A DNA stretch of 64,000 nucleotides from an uncultured Massilia sp. (lineage in GTDB: Bacteria > Pseudomonadota > Gammaproteobacteria > Burkholderiales > Burkholderiaceae): NCBI GenBank assembly GCA_946481275.1, contig CAMLMV010000003.1:1-64000 (forward strand). The letters are read 5' to 3'. This document shows, piece after piece, positions 17,712-25,373 of the stretch (position 1 is the stretch's first letter; every line of letters starts with the position of its first letter). The notes under the pieces were generated by a model, which worked only from the letters and a program-made list of their open reading frames with translations, was not told the origin of the DNA and searched no databases. Position numbers and translations under genes: made by a program.

Positions 17712-18806
17712 ATGAAGAAACTGATGATCGCCGCGCTGTTGTCCAGCGCCGGCATGGCACAGGCCAGCGACTTGAGCATTTCGGGATTTGCCACCGTCAC
17801 CGCGGGCAAGGCCTACGGCGGTTCGGACGGTGAATTCATGGGACAGCCGTGTCCCTGCTTCATCGGCAATTACGAGCACGGCGCCGTCTACCACGGCAAT
17901 GAATGGAGCCTCGCGCGCGAATCGCTCGTGGGCCTGCAGGCCAGCTACCGCTTTACGGACAAGCTGTCCGGCACCGTCCAGGCGGTATCGCGCGCGTCGG
18001 AACACGGCAAGCCCGAAGTCGACTGGGCCTATCTGTCGTACGACGTGGCGCCCGATACGACGGTCCAGGTGGGCCGCCGGCGCCTGCCGATCTACGCGTA
18101 CTCGGACAGCGTCTACATCGGCTACACGCTGCCGTGGGCGCGCGTGCCGCAGGATATCTATGGCTGGGAGGTCGGCGCCTACAACGGCGTGAACGTGCGC
18201 CACTCGCGCAGCTTCGGCGACTGGGCCGTCACCGGTACCGTCTTCGCCGGCCAGGAGACCACCGAGAACAACACCGAACAGCGCAAGATCTACTACGGCT
18301 ACCGCGTCGACGACGACTGGAAGCACATCCTGGGCGGCTACCTCGACGTGTCCAACGAGGTGTTCGGCGCGCGCCTGATCTACATGCAGAACTCGATCGA
18401 CCTGTCGATGTATCCGCCGGGAGAAGCGCCGGAGTTCGCGAAAGGCACGCGCCAGCGCATTATCGGCCTGTCCGGCAGCTTCGACTACGGCAACTGGATG
18501 GTGCGCGCGGAAGCCAACCGCTTCATGCGTCCCGCGCAGGACTACAAGTCGTCCAGCTGGACGGCGACGGTCGGCTATCGTATGGGCCGGTTCATGCCGA
18601 TGGCCGGCTTTTCGTCGTACAAGGAAAAGCAGACCGCGACCTATACGGAAACGCAGAACGACAACACGCGCTTCGTCGGCGTGCGCTGGGACTTCCGCAA
18701 GAACATGGACCTGAAGGTGCAGTGGGACTCGGTGAAGGATTCGAGCGCGTACGACTTCACCAAGAACGCGAAGATGGTCACCGTGACCTGGGACGTGCTG
18801 TTCTGA
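17712..18806 (+). CDS. Outer-membrane porin-like protein
   Basis: A 364-residue beta-barrel protein with a signal peptide (cleavage after AQAS) and a C-terminal VTVTWDVLF, ending in the aromatic residue typical of outer-membrane proteins. Alternating strands such as YLSYDVAPDTTVQVGRRRLP resemble the phosphate- or sulfate-selective and general porins of betaproteobacteria. It starts 12 bp after the PstS-like gene, so the two are almost certainly co-transcribed and the pair could handle the same solute. Substrate cannot be read from sequence. Confidence 0.8.
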   Translation: MKKLMIAALLSSAGMAQASDLSISGFATVTAGKAYGGSDGEFMGQPCPCFIGNYEHGAVYHGNEWSLARESLVGLQASYRFTDKLSGTVQAVSRASEHGKPEVDWAYLSYDVAPDTTVQVGRRRLPIYAYSDSVYIGYTLPWARVPQDIYGWEVGAYNGVNVRHSRSFGDWAVTGTVFAGQETTENNTEQRKIYYGYRVDDDWKHILGGYLDVSNEVFGARLIYMQNSIDLSMYPPGEAPEFAKGTRQRIIGLSGSFDYGNWMVRAEANRFMRPAQDYKSSSWTATVGYRMGRFMPMAGFSSYKEKQTATYTETQNDNTRFVGVRWDFRKNMDLKVQWDSVKDSSAYDFTKNAKMVTVTWDVLF

Positions 18807-18887
18807 TCCGTTCGGTTCCGTGCGACATCGGTCGCGAGTATTCGTTATATTTAGTTTAACAATACGCAGACCGCTGTCGAGAGGAAC

Positions 18888-20267
18888 ATGGGGGAATCGG
18901 GGAACGCATGTCCGTTGCGCCGCTGCGCCTGCGCGGTGCTGCTGGCGCTGGCCGCCGGCGCCGTCCACGCGGACGACGGCCGTCCATACAAGAGTTATGG
19001 TGCGGCGGCGCTGGAGATCGCGGCCTTCCAGTTCCTGCTGAACCGCGTGGATCACGCGTTCGTCCGCCCGGACGACTATGGCGTCAGCGTCGGCTCCATC
19101 CGCCGCAACCTGCACAGCAGCTGGGTGGTCGACCGCGATCCGTTCGAAATCAACCAGCTGGGCCACCCGTACCAGGGGTCCGTCTACTTCGGCCTCGCGC
19201 GCAGCAACGGCCTGTCGTTCTGGGAATCGCTGGGCTTCGCGTTCGCGGGCAGCGCCGTGTGGGAAGTGGCGGGCGAAACGACGGCGCCATCGCGCAACGA
19301 CCAGATCACGACGAGCTTCGGCGGCAGCTTCCTCGGCGAATCGCTGTACCGCATGGCGAATCTCGTGCTGGAGCAGGGTTATGGCTTGTCGCCGCGATGG
19401 CGCGAGGTTGCCGCGGCCGCGGTGTCGCCGCCGCTCGGATTCAACCGCTACGTGCGTCCGGGGCGCGGGCCCGGAATCTGGCAAAGCAACAGCCCGGAGG
19501 TCTACGCGCGGCTGCAACTGGGCGCGGGCGGGGTCTCGCACAGGAACGTCGGGCCGTCGCAGGCGCCGCACCGCAACGAGGTTTCGGCCGATTTCGCACT
19601 CGACTACGGCCTGCCCGGCAAACCGGGCTACACGTACCGCAGGCCTTTCGATTACTTCCTGTTCCGCCTGCGGCTGTCGAACATCCAGGGCATCGAAAAC
19701 CTCGCCTCGCGCGGCCTGCTGTGGGGTGCGCCGTATGCGCCGGGACGCAACGTGCGCGGCATCGCGGGCGTCTACGGCAGCTACGATTACCTGGCGCCGC
19801 AACTGTTCCGCGTGGCCAGCACCGGCCTGTCTCTGGGCACCAATGCGCAGTGGTGGGTGGCCGAGGGCCTCGCGCTGCAGGGGCATGCGTCGGCCGGCGT
19901 CGGCTACACGTCGACGGGGACCGTGCGCCCCAGCACGAGCGGGCAGTACAACTACGGCTTCGCGCCGCAGGCCATGCTGATGCTGCGCGTGATCGGCGGC
20001 GAGAAGGTCGCGCTCGACCTCGCGGCGCGCGAATTCTTCAATGGCAAACTGGCCAGTCCCGAAACCGGCGGCACGGATCGCGTGTTCCGGGGCGACGCGA
20101 CGCTGACATACCGTTTAAGCGGCCGCCACGCCGTCTCGCTCAAGTACATCACGTCGCGCCGGACGTTCGCGTTCGCCAACGTGCCGGAGCGGCAGCAGCG
20201 GCGCGACACGGTCGGTCTCTACTACACCTGGCAGCCGTTTCGCGGCTTCGGCGCCGTCGAGTGGTGA
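18888..20267 (+). CDS. DUF3943 outer-membrane protein
   Basis: A 459-residue protein with a cleavable signal (alanine-rich to residue 26, AVHADDG). The DUF3943 region covers about residues 60-180, with NPYQGS-like HPYQGSVYFGLARSNGLSFW and a helical segment. The remainder is beta-rich and ends in the aromatic VEW, consistent with a barrel. Function of the family is unknown. A GAGGA sequence sits just before the ATG. It stands between the porin gene (81 bp away) and the GH3 gene (40 bp away), all in the same direction. Confidence 0.75.
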   Translation: MGESGNACPLRRCACAVLLALAAGAVHADDGRPYKSYGAAALEIAAFQFLLNRVDHAFVRPDDYGVSVGSIRRNLHSSWVVDRDPFEINQLGHPYQGSVYFGLARSNGLSFWESLGFAFAGSAVWEVAGETTAPSRNDQITTSFGGSFLGESLYRMANLVLEQGYGLSPRWREVAAAAVSPPLGFNRYVRPGRGPGIWQSNSPEVYARLQLGAGGVSHRNVGPSQAPHRNEVSADFALDYGLPGKPGYTYRRPFDYFLFRLRLSNIQGIENLASRGLLWGAPYAPGRNVRGIAGVYGSYDYLAPQLFRVASTGLSLGTNAQWWVAEGLALQGHASAGVGYTSTGTVRPSTSGQYNYGFAPQAMLMLRVIGGEKVALDLAAREFFNGKLASPETGGTDRVFRGDATLTYRLSGRHAVSLKYITSRRTFAFANVPERQQRRDTVGLYYTWQPFRGFGAVEW

Positions 20268-20307
20268 GCCGGGTTATATTGCACCGCATAACCTCGGTGG
20301 AGACCAA

Positions 20308-22539
20308 ATGGAGAAGAGACGATATGCGCGTACGGCCATCGCCTGTGCGCTGATGGCGCTCGCGGGCGCGGCGCAGGCCGATGTGAGCCAGCGGGTGGAA
20401 GCGCTGTTGCGGCAGATGACGCTGGAGGAAAAAGTCGGCCAGCTGAACCAGCTGTCCGGCAAGGACTTCAGCACGGGACCGGGCACCGACAAGGTGCGCG
20501 ACATCGAACGCGATATCCGCGAAGGCAGGATCGGCTCCATGCTGAACATCCGCGGCGCGGCCGAGACGCGCCGGGTGCAGGCGCTGGCGCTGCAATCGCG
20601 CCTGCACATTCCGCTGCTGTTCGGGCTCGACGTCATCCACGGTTACCGCACCGTGTTCCCCGTGCCGCTGGGCGAGGCGGCGTCGTGGGACCTCGACGCG
20701 ATCGAGGAATCGGCCCGCATCGCCGCGCGCGAAGCCTCCGCGGCCGGCGTCCACTGGACGTTCGCGCCGATGGTCGACATCGGCCGCGATCCGCGCTGGG
20801 GCAGGGTGATGGAAGGCGCGGGCGAAGATACGTACCTCGGCTCGCGCATCGCCGCCGCCCGCGTGCGCGGCTTCCAGGGCACGAAGCTGGGCGGACTGGA
20901 GTCCGTGATGGCGACCGCGAAGCATTTTGCAGGCTATGGCGCCGCGATCGCCGGCCGCGATTACAACGCCGTCGACATGAGCGAGCACCAGCTCCATGAA
21001 ACCTATCTGCCGCCGTTCAAGGCCGCGGCGGATGCGGGCGTGGCCACGTTCATGAACTCGTTCAACACGCTGAACGGGATCCCGGCCACCGGCAATGCGA
21101 TGCTGCAGCGGGACATCCTCAAGGGCCGCTGGGGTTTCAAGGGTTTCGTCGTCAGCGACTGGGGCTCGGTGCGCGAGATGGTCGTCCACGGTTATGCGAA
21201 CGACCTGCCGGATGCGGCCGCGAAGGCCATCACCGCGGGCAGCGACATGGATATGGAAAGCAGCGCCTACGCGTCGTCGCTCGCGGATCTCGTGCGCAGC
21301 GGGCGGGTCGACGTGGCGCTCGTCGACGATGCCGTGCGGCGCGTGCTGGCGAAGAAGTTCGAGCTGGGCCTGTTCGACGATCCGTACCGCTTCTCCGATC
21401 CCGCGCGCGAGAAGGCGGCGCTGGCGGATCCGCGTCACCGCGCCGCCGCGCGCCGGATCGCGGCGGAATCGATGGTCCTGCTGAAGAACGACGGCGGCGC
21501 ACTGCCGTTGCGTAAAAGCGCGCGCTCGATTGCCGTGATCGGCCCGCTCGCCGACGCCCGGCGCGACCTCGAAGGCGGCTGGATCGTGGATTCCAATGCG
21601 GCCACGATGGCGAGCCTCGTGGACGCCGTACGCACGCATGCGGGACCTGGCACGCGCGTCGCGTACGCCGCCGGCTGCGACGTCGCCTGCCGCTCCGCCG
21701 CGGGTTTCGCGGCCGCCCTCGGCCTCGCGCGCACATCGGACGTCGTCGTGCTTGCCGTCGGCGAAAGCTGGGACATGTCGGGCGAGGCGAAATCGCGTGC
21801 GCACCTGGACTTGCCGGGCCGGCAGGCGGCACTCTTCGACGCGCTGAAGGCGATCGGCAAGACGCCCGTCGTCGTGATCATGGCGGGGCGCCCGCTGATC
21901 TTCGAGAACGTGGCGGAAGGGGCGAACGCGATCCTGTACGCGTGGCACCCCGGCAGCGAAGGGGGCAATGCGATCGCGGACGTGCTGTTCGGGGACGTGA
22001 ACCCGTCGGCGAGACTCCCGATGACCTTCCCCCGCAACCTGGGGCAGATCCCGATCGGCTACCAGCAATACCAGACGGGCCGCCCCGTGCCGGACAACGG
22101 CAACAGCGTCTACCGCTCCGCCTACATCGATTCGCCGAACACGCCGCGCTACGCGTTCGGGCATGGCCTGAGCTATACGACGTTCGCGTACGCCGACCTG
22201 CGTGTGTCCAGCACGCGCATGGCGCCGGACGGGAAGATCACGCTGTCCTTCACGTTGGCCAACAGCGGCCGCGTGGCCGGCGCCGAGGTCGTGCAGTTCT
22301 ACCTGCGCGACCCCGTGGCGTCCGTCGTGCGGCCCGTGAAGGAATTGAAGGGCTTCCAGCGCGTCGTCCTGAAACCGGGCGAGCGCCGCACCGTCAGCTT
22401 CACGATCGACCGCGAGACCTTGTCGTTCTTCGACCGCAAGCTGGCGTGGGGCGCCGAACCGGGGACGTTCGAGCTGATGGTCGGCAGCGCGTCGGACGAC
22501 ATCCGGCTGCGCCAGACCATCGAGCTGACGGGGCCTTGA
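20308..22539 (+). CDS. bglX: Periplasmic beta-glucosidase, GH family 3
   Basis: Hydrolyses beta-linked glucosides from the non-reducing end in the periplasm. The 743-residue precursor has a signal peptide ending GAAQA and the full BglX order: GH3 N-terminal barrel (about 45-330), GH3 C-terminal sandwich (about 375-590) and a fibronectin-III-like domain (about 650-730). The nucleophile is the Asp of FVVSDWGSV, and the conserved KHFAGYG and GRDPRWGR motifs are present. GGAG lies 5 bp before the ATG. Length is typical for BglX. It appears to be a housekeeping sugar-scavenging gene unrelated to the respiratory cluster that follows. Confidence 0.92.
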   Translation: MEKRRYARTAIACALMALAGAAQADVSQRVEALLRQMTLEEKVGQLNQLSGKDFSTGPGTDKVRDIERDIREGRIGSMLNIRGAAETRRVQALALQSRLHIPLLFGLDVIHGYRTVFPVPLGEAASWDLDAIEESARIAAREASAAGVHWTFAPMVDIGRDPRWGRVMEGAGEDTYLGSRIAAARVRGFQGTKLGGLESVMATAKHFAGYGAAIAGRDYNAVDMSEHQLHETYLPPFKAAADAGVATFMNSFNTLNGIPATGNAMLQRDILKGRWGFKGFVVSDWGSVREMVVHGYANDLPDAAAKAITAGSDMDMESSAYASSLADLVRSGRVDVALVDDAVRRVLAKKFELGLFDDPYRFSDPAREKAALADPRHRAAARRIAAESMVLLKNDGGALPLRKSARSIAVIGPLADARRDLEGGWIVDSNAATMASLVDAVRTHAGPGTRVAYAAGCDVACRSAAGFAAALGLARTSDVVVLAVGESWDMSGEAKSRAHLDLPGRQAALFDALKAIGKTPVVVIMAGRPLIFENVAEGANAILYAWHPGSEGGNAIADVLFGDVNPSARLPMTFPRNLGQIPIGYQQYQTGRPVPDNGNSVYRSAYIDSPNTPRYAFGHGLSYTTFAYADLRVSSTRMAPDGKITLSFTLANSGRVAGAEVVQFYLRDPVASVVRPVKELKGFQRVVLKPGERRTVSFTIDRETLSFFDRKLAWGAEPGTFELMVGSASDDIRLRQTIELTGP

Positions 22540-22573
22540 AGTCCCCGGAGCGCCTGTCCGTCGCGCGGCAGAC

Positions 22574-22594
22574 AATGTGACGGCGGGTCACATT
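22574..22594. repeat. Perfect 8-bp inverted repeat after bglX
   Basis: AATGTGAC and GTCACATT flank GGCGG, followed by CCTTGTTG. The stem could end bglX transcription, but the T-content after it is low. The TGTGA/TCACA ends resemble a Crp site, but the spacing is 7 rather than 6 bp. It is most likely a terminator-like hairpin. Confidence 0.45.
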
Positions 22595-22692
22595 CCTTGT
22601 TGCGTGGGTACATAAGCTGCTGATCTTGACGGAGCTGCTCAACCGGCGCTATTACGAACAGGCGTGGGCGCAACCGTACCGCCACCTGACCC

Positions 22693-22698
22693 TATAAT
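22693..22698 (+). promoter_or_regulatory. Consensus -10 element directly before the nitroreductase
   Basis: TATAAT matches the sigma-70 -10 consensus exactly and ends 7 bp before the ATG at 22706. Transcription starting about 7 bp later would give a nearly leaderless mRNA. The -35 region is weak. Confidence 0.45.
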
Positions 22699-22705
22699 GG
22701 GACCC

Positions 22706-23272
22706 ATGAACCCGGATTTGTGGAACACGCTGGCGGCACGCCGCCATGTGGCCTTGCGCCGCCTGCTGGCGCCGGGGCCCGACGATGCCGCGCTCGCGCG
22801 GATGATGGACGCGGCCGCGCAGGCGCCCGATCACGGCTGCCTGCTGCCGTGGCGCTTCGTGCTGATCCCCTCCAGGCGGCGCGACGATCTCGGCGCGGTG
22901 TTCGAGGAAGCGCTCGTGCAGCGCGATCCCGCGGCCAGCGATGCAGCGCGGGCGTCCGCGCGCGAAAAGGCGTTTCATGCGCCATGCCTGCTCGTGGCGA
23001 TCCTCGTCGACGCGCCCGGCACCGCCATCCCGGTCGAGGAAAAACTGGTGTCCCTGGGCTGCGCGCTGCAGAACGTGCTGCTCGCGGCGCAGGCGCTGGG
23101 CTTCGCCAGCGGTCTCGCGAGCGGCGGGGCGGTCGAGTCGCCGGCCATGCGCCGCCTGTTGGCCCTCGAGCCGTACGAGCGCGCCGTCTGCTTCATCGGC
23201 ATCGGCACGGGAGAGGCAAAAAAAGCGCCCCGGGTGCGTCCGCAGCCGGGGCAGTTCTTCACAAGCTTGTGA
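22706..23272 (+). CDS. Nitroreductase family flavoprotein (YdjA-like)
   Basis: FMN-dependent NAD(P)H oxidoreductase fold of 188 residues. It shows the N-terminal RRHVALRRL, the AQAPDHGCLLPWRF segment that binds FMN phosphate, and a C-terminal GIGTGEAKKAPRV close to the GxPxxxP turn of YdjA-type nitroreductases. Start is taken as the ATG at 22706, giving MNPDLWNTL; an ATG at 22697 lies inside the TATAAT box. It is convergent with the nar operon, 3 bp from ppiC, and its 3-prime end carries the terminator hairpin of that operon. Substrate is unknown. Confidence 0.82.
   Translation: MNPDLWNTLAARRHVALRRLLAPGPDDAALARMMDAAAQAPDHGCLLPWRFVLIPSRRRDDLGAVFEEALVQRDPAASDAARASAREKAFHAPCLLVAILVDAPGTAIPVEEKLVSLGCALQNVLLAAQALGFASGLASGGAVESPAMRRLLALEPYERAVCFIGIGTGEAKKAPRVRPQPGQFFTSL
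23218..23252 (-). terminator. Intrinsic terminator of the nar operon, inside the nitroreductase gene
   Basis: On the minus strand GCCCCGG and CCGGGGC (23227-23252) form a 7-bp all-GC stem with a 12-base loop, followed after two bases by seven T residues (23224-23218). It lies 24 bp past the ppiC stop, entirely within the coding sequence of the convergent gene. The plus-strand direction lacks a T-run, so it should act mainly on nar transcripts. Confidence 0.75.
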
Positions 23273-23275
23273 TAC

Positions 23276-24022
23276 CTACTGCACGAGCGGCGTCGCGCTC
23301 CCTTCCAGCGTGATGCCCTCGATGCGCGCGCGGCCCACGAGGATCTGCAGGTACTGGTGGATGCCCCGCTGCAGCGCCGCCGTCGCGAGCCAGGCGGCGA
23401 TCTGCGACTTCACCGTCCCGAACGGCAGCAGCGCACCGTCGATGCGGCGTAGCACCTGCACGATGTGCAGGCCAAAGCGCGTCTCGATGGGGCGCGCGGC
23501 CAGCTCGTTCTCGCCGAGGCGGAACAGCACGTCGTCGAATTCCGGCACGCAGTCGCCGCGGCTCAGCTGGCCGAGGCTGCCGCCCACGGCGCCGGACGGG
23601 CAGTTCGAATACTGCGCCGCCAGTTCGCCGAAGCGTTCCGGCGCGGCCTGCAGCGCCGCGAGGATGTCTTCCGCCGTCTCGCGTACGAGGTCCAGCGGCA
23701 CGGTCGGCGTCACCTGGAACAGGATGTGGCGCGCTTCGACCATCGCGCCGCGGGTGAACCTGTCCGGGTGGTTCCGGTAGTACGTCAGGCACGCCGCCTC
23801 GTCGGCCTGCGGCACGCTGACTTCCTGCGTCAGCAGCGCCTCGACGCGCGCGTCGTCGTCCGCGCCGGCAATCCCGAGGCGGTCCGCTTCCTGCAGCAGC
23901 ACGGTGCGCAGCACGACTTCGTGTACCGACTGTTTCAGCGGGTTGGCGGCGCCCCTGTGGTGCGGCAGTTCCTGTTCGATCTGGTGGTCGTCGATCTCGA
24001 CGCCGTTGACGGAGATACCCAT
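23276..24022 (-). CDS. Parvulin-type peptidyl-prolyl isomerase of the nar operon
   Basis: A 248-residue PpiC/NifM-like protein. The parvulin domain spans about 120-215 with EARHILFQV, FGELAAQYSNCPSG, GGSLGQLSRG and FGLHIVQVLRR; the N-terminal 110 residues are a helical chaperone-like part. There is no signal peptide, so it acts in the cytoplasm, probably on folding of nitrate reductase subunits. Start is the ATG at 24022, with AAGGAG 6 bp upstream; it is 10 bp after the narI stop. A PPIase gene as the last gene of a narGHJI operon is a recurrent arrangement in betaproteobacteria. Confidence 0.88.
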   Translation of the reverse strand: MGISVNGVEIDDHQIEQELPHHRGAANPLKQSVHEVVLRTVLLQEADRLGIAGADDDARVEALLTQEVSVPQADEAACLTYYRNHPDRFTRGAMVEARHILFQVTPTVPLDLVRETAEDILAALQAAPERFGELAAQYSNCPSGAVGGSLGQLSRGDCVPEFDDVLFRLGENELAARPIETRFGLHIVQVLRRIDGALLPFGTVKSQIAAWLATAALQRGIHQYLQILVGRARIEGITLEGSATPLVQ

Positions 24023-24032
24023 GTCAGACTCC

Positions 24033-24716
24033 TTAGCGCGGACGGACCAGCTGGAAGGCACGGCCCAGGTAAGTCACCGCGCCGAAACCGCTCCAGATGT
24101 GGACGAGGCGGGTGAACGGGAAGATGACGAACAGCGACATCCCCATGAACAGGTGCAGCTTGAACACGAGCGGCGCATCGATGACGAAGCCGGCGGCGTC
24201 GCCGCGGAACGTCACGATGTGCTGGGCCCAGGTCATCAGGAGGACCATCATGTGCCCGTCCATATGACCCGCCGACACGACGATCGACGACAGGCCGAGG
24301 AGCAGCGTACCGAGGATCCACAGCAGCACGATCTTGTCCTTGAACGTGGTGGCGGCGCGGAGGCGCTCGTTGCCGAGGCGGCGGGCGAGCAGCAGCAGGA
24401 TGCCGACCAGGCACAGGGTGCCCATCACGCCGCCCGCAGCCATCGCGAACAGCTGCTTGGCGCCGTGCGTGACGCCGAGCGTGTCCCACACCCAGACGGG
24501 CGTCAGCAGGCCGACGGCGTGGCCGCCCAGCAGGCCGATGATCCCGATGTGGAACAGGATGCTGCCCAGGCGCAGCTGGCCCGTGTGCAGAACCTGCGTG
24601 GATTCCGAGCGCCACGTGTATTGCTCGCGGTCGAAGCGGATCAGGCTCCCGAGCAGGAAGATCGCCAGCGCGATGTACGGGTAGATCCCGAACAGGAATT
24701 GATTTATATAGTTCAT
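24033..24716 (-). CDS. narI: Respiratory nitrate reductase gamma subunit (cytochrome b)
   Basis: Membrane anchor that takes electrons from quinol and passes them to NarH. The 227-residue protein has five hydrophobic helices. Heme-ligand histidines lie in SILFHIGIIGLLGGHAVG and in the C-terminal KLHLFMGM and TRLVHIW segments, as in E. coli NarI. It overlaps narJ by ATGA (24713-24716), so translation is coupled. Confidence 0.96.
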   Translation of the reverse strand: MNYINQFLFGIYPYIALAIFLLGSLIRFDREQYTWRSESTQVLHTGQLRLGSILFHIGIIGLLGGHAVGLLTPVWVWDTLGVTHGAKQLFAMAAGGVMGTLCLVGILLLLARRLGNERLRAATTFKDKIVLLWILGTLLLGLSSIVVSAGHMDGHMMVLLMTWAQHIVTFRGDAAGFVIDAPLVFKLHLFMGMSLFVIFPFTRLVHIWSGFGAVTYLGRAFQLVRPR

Positions 24717-25372
24717 GCTACCTCCTCCTGATGCGCGGCAGGACGCGTGCCGCGCGGGTAAAAATTGATCGGTTGCGGGCCGGACGCTTGCGGCTTGAGC
24801 AGGGGCTCGACGCCGTCGGCGCCGGGGCCGAAGGTTTCCAGCGCCTCGTCCATGTCCTTGATCGGCGGCTCGGACAGTTCTTCGGCCGCCACCGGCGACA
24901 AGCCTTCCAGCACGTCGAACACGCCGGCATACGGGCTGCCGTTCGCGGCCAGCTTGCGGCCGATGAACGCCAGCACGTGGACGGCGTCGCCCAGCAGGCG
25001 GCCGGCTTCCTCTTCGTCCAGCTGCGACAGGAATTCGAGGAACAGCGGCACGAAGTCCGGCAGCTCGTCGCCCTGCATGTCCAGGCCGTGCTTCTTGTAC
25101 TCTTCCATCAGGTCGACCATGGCCTGGCCGCGGTCGCGCGATTCGCCGTGGATGTGCTCGAACAGGTGCAGCGAGTGCGACGGCGTGCGGTCGAACGTCT
25201 GCACGTATTCCTGCTGCAGCGTGATCATGTCGTTCTCGGCCAGGTGCGCCAGCAGCGGCGCCACCCGGGCGCGCATCGAGACGGCGAGGCCGTCTTCCAG
25301 CTCGGGCAGGGCGGCGACGAGGTCGCCCTCCGGATACAGCAGCAGCGCGGACAGGATGCGGTAGTGGTTCAT
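24713..25372 (-). CDS. narJ: Nitrate reductase assembly chaperone
   Basis: Cytoplasmic TorD-family chaperone that binds the NarG N-terminus and lets the molybdenum cofactor and FS0 cluster go in before membrane attachment; it is not part of the final enzyme. The 219 residues show the helical YPEGDLVAALPELEDGL start and the VPLFLEFLSQLDEEEAGRLL segment typical of NarJ. The C-terminal 30 residues are proline-rich. One base separates it from narH and it overlaps narI. Confidence 0.94.
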   Translation of the reverse strand: MNHYRILSALLLYPEGDLVAALPELEDGLAVSMRARVAPLLAHLAENDMITLQQEYVQTFDRTPSHSLHLFEHIHGESRDRGQAMVDLMEEYKKHGLDMQGDELPDFVPLFLEFLSQLDEEEAGRLLGDAVHVLAFIGRKLAANGSPYAGVFDVLEGLSPVAAEELSEPPIKDMDEALETFGPGADGVEPLLKPQASGPQPINFYPRGTRPAAHQEEVA

Positions 25373-25373
25373 G

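Noticed and set aside
15606..19886. Minus-strand open frame of 1426 codons
   Set aside because: It is antisense to the chemoreceptor, PstS-like, porin and DUF3943 genes, all of which have signal peptides or conserved motifs. Composition is typical of a high-GC shadow frame.
22574..22594. Crp-binding site
   Set aside because: The TGTGA and TCACA ends are there, but the spacer is 7 bp instead of 6, and the site sits just after the bglX stop, where a hairpin terminator is simpler.
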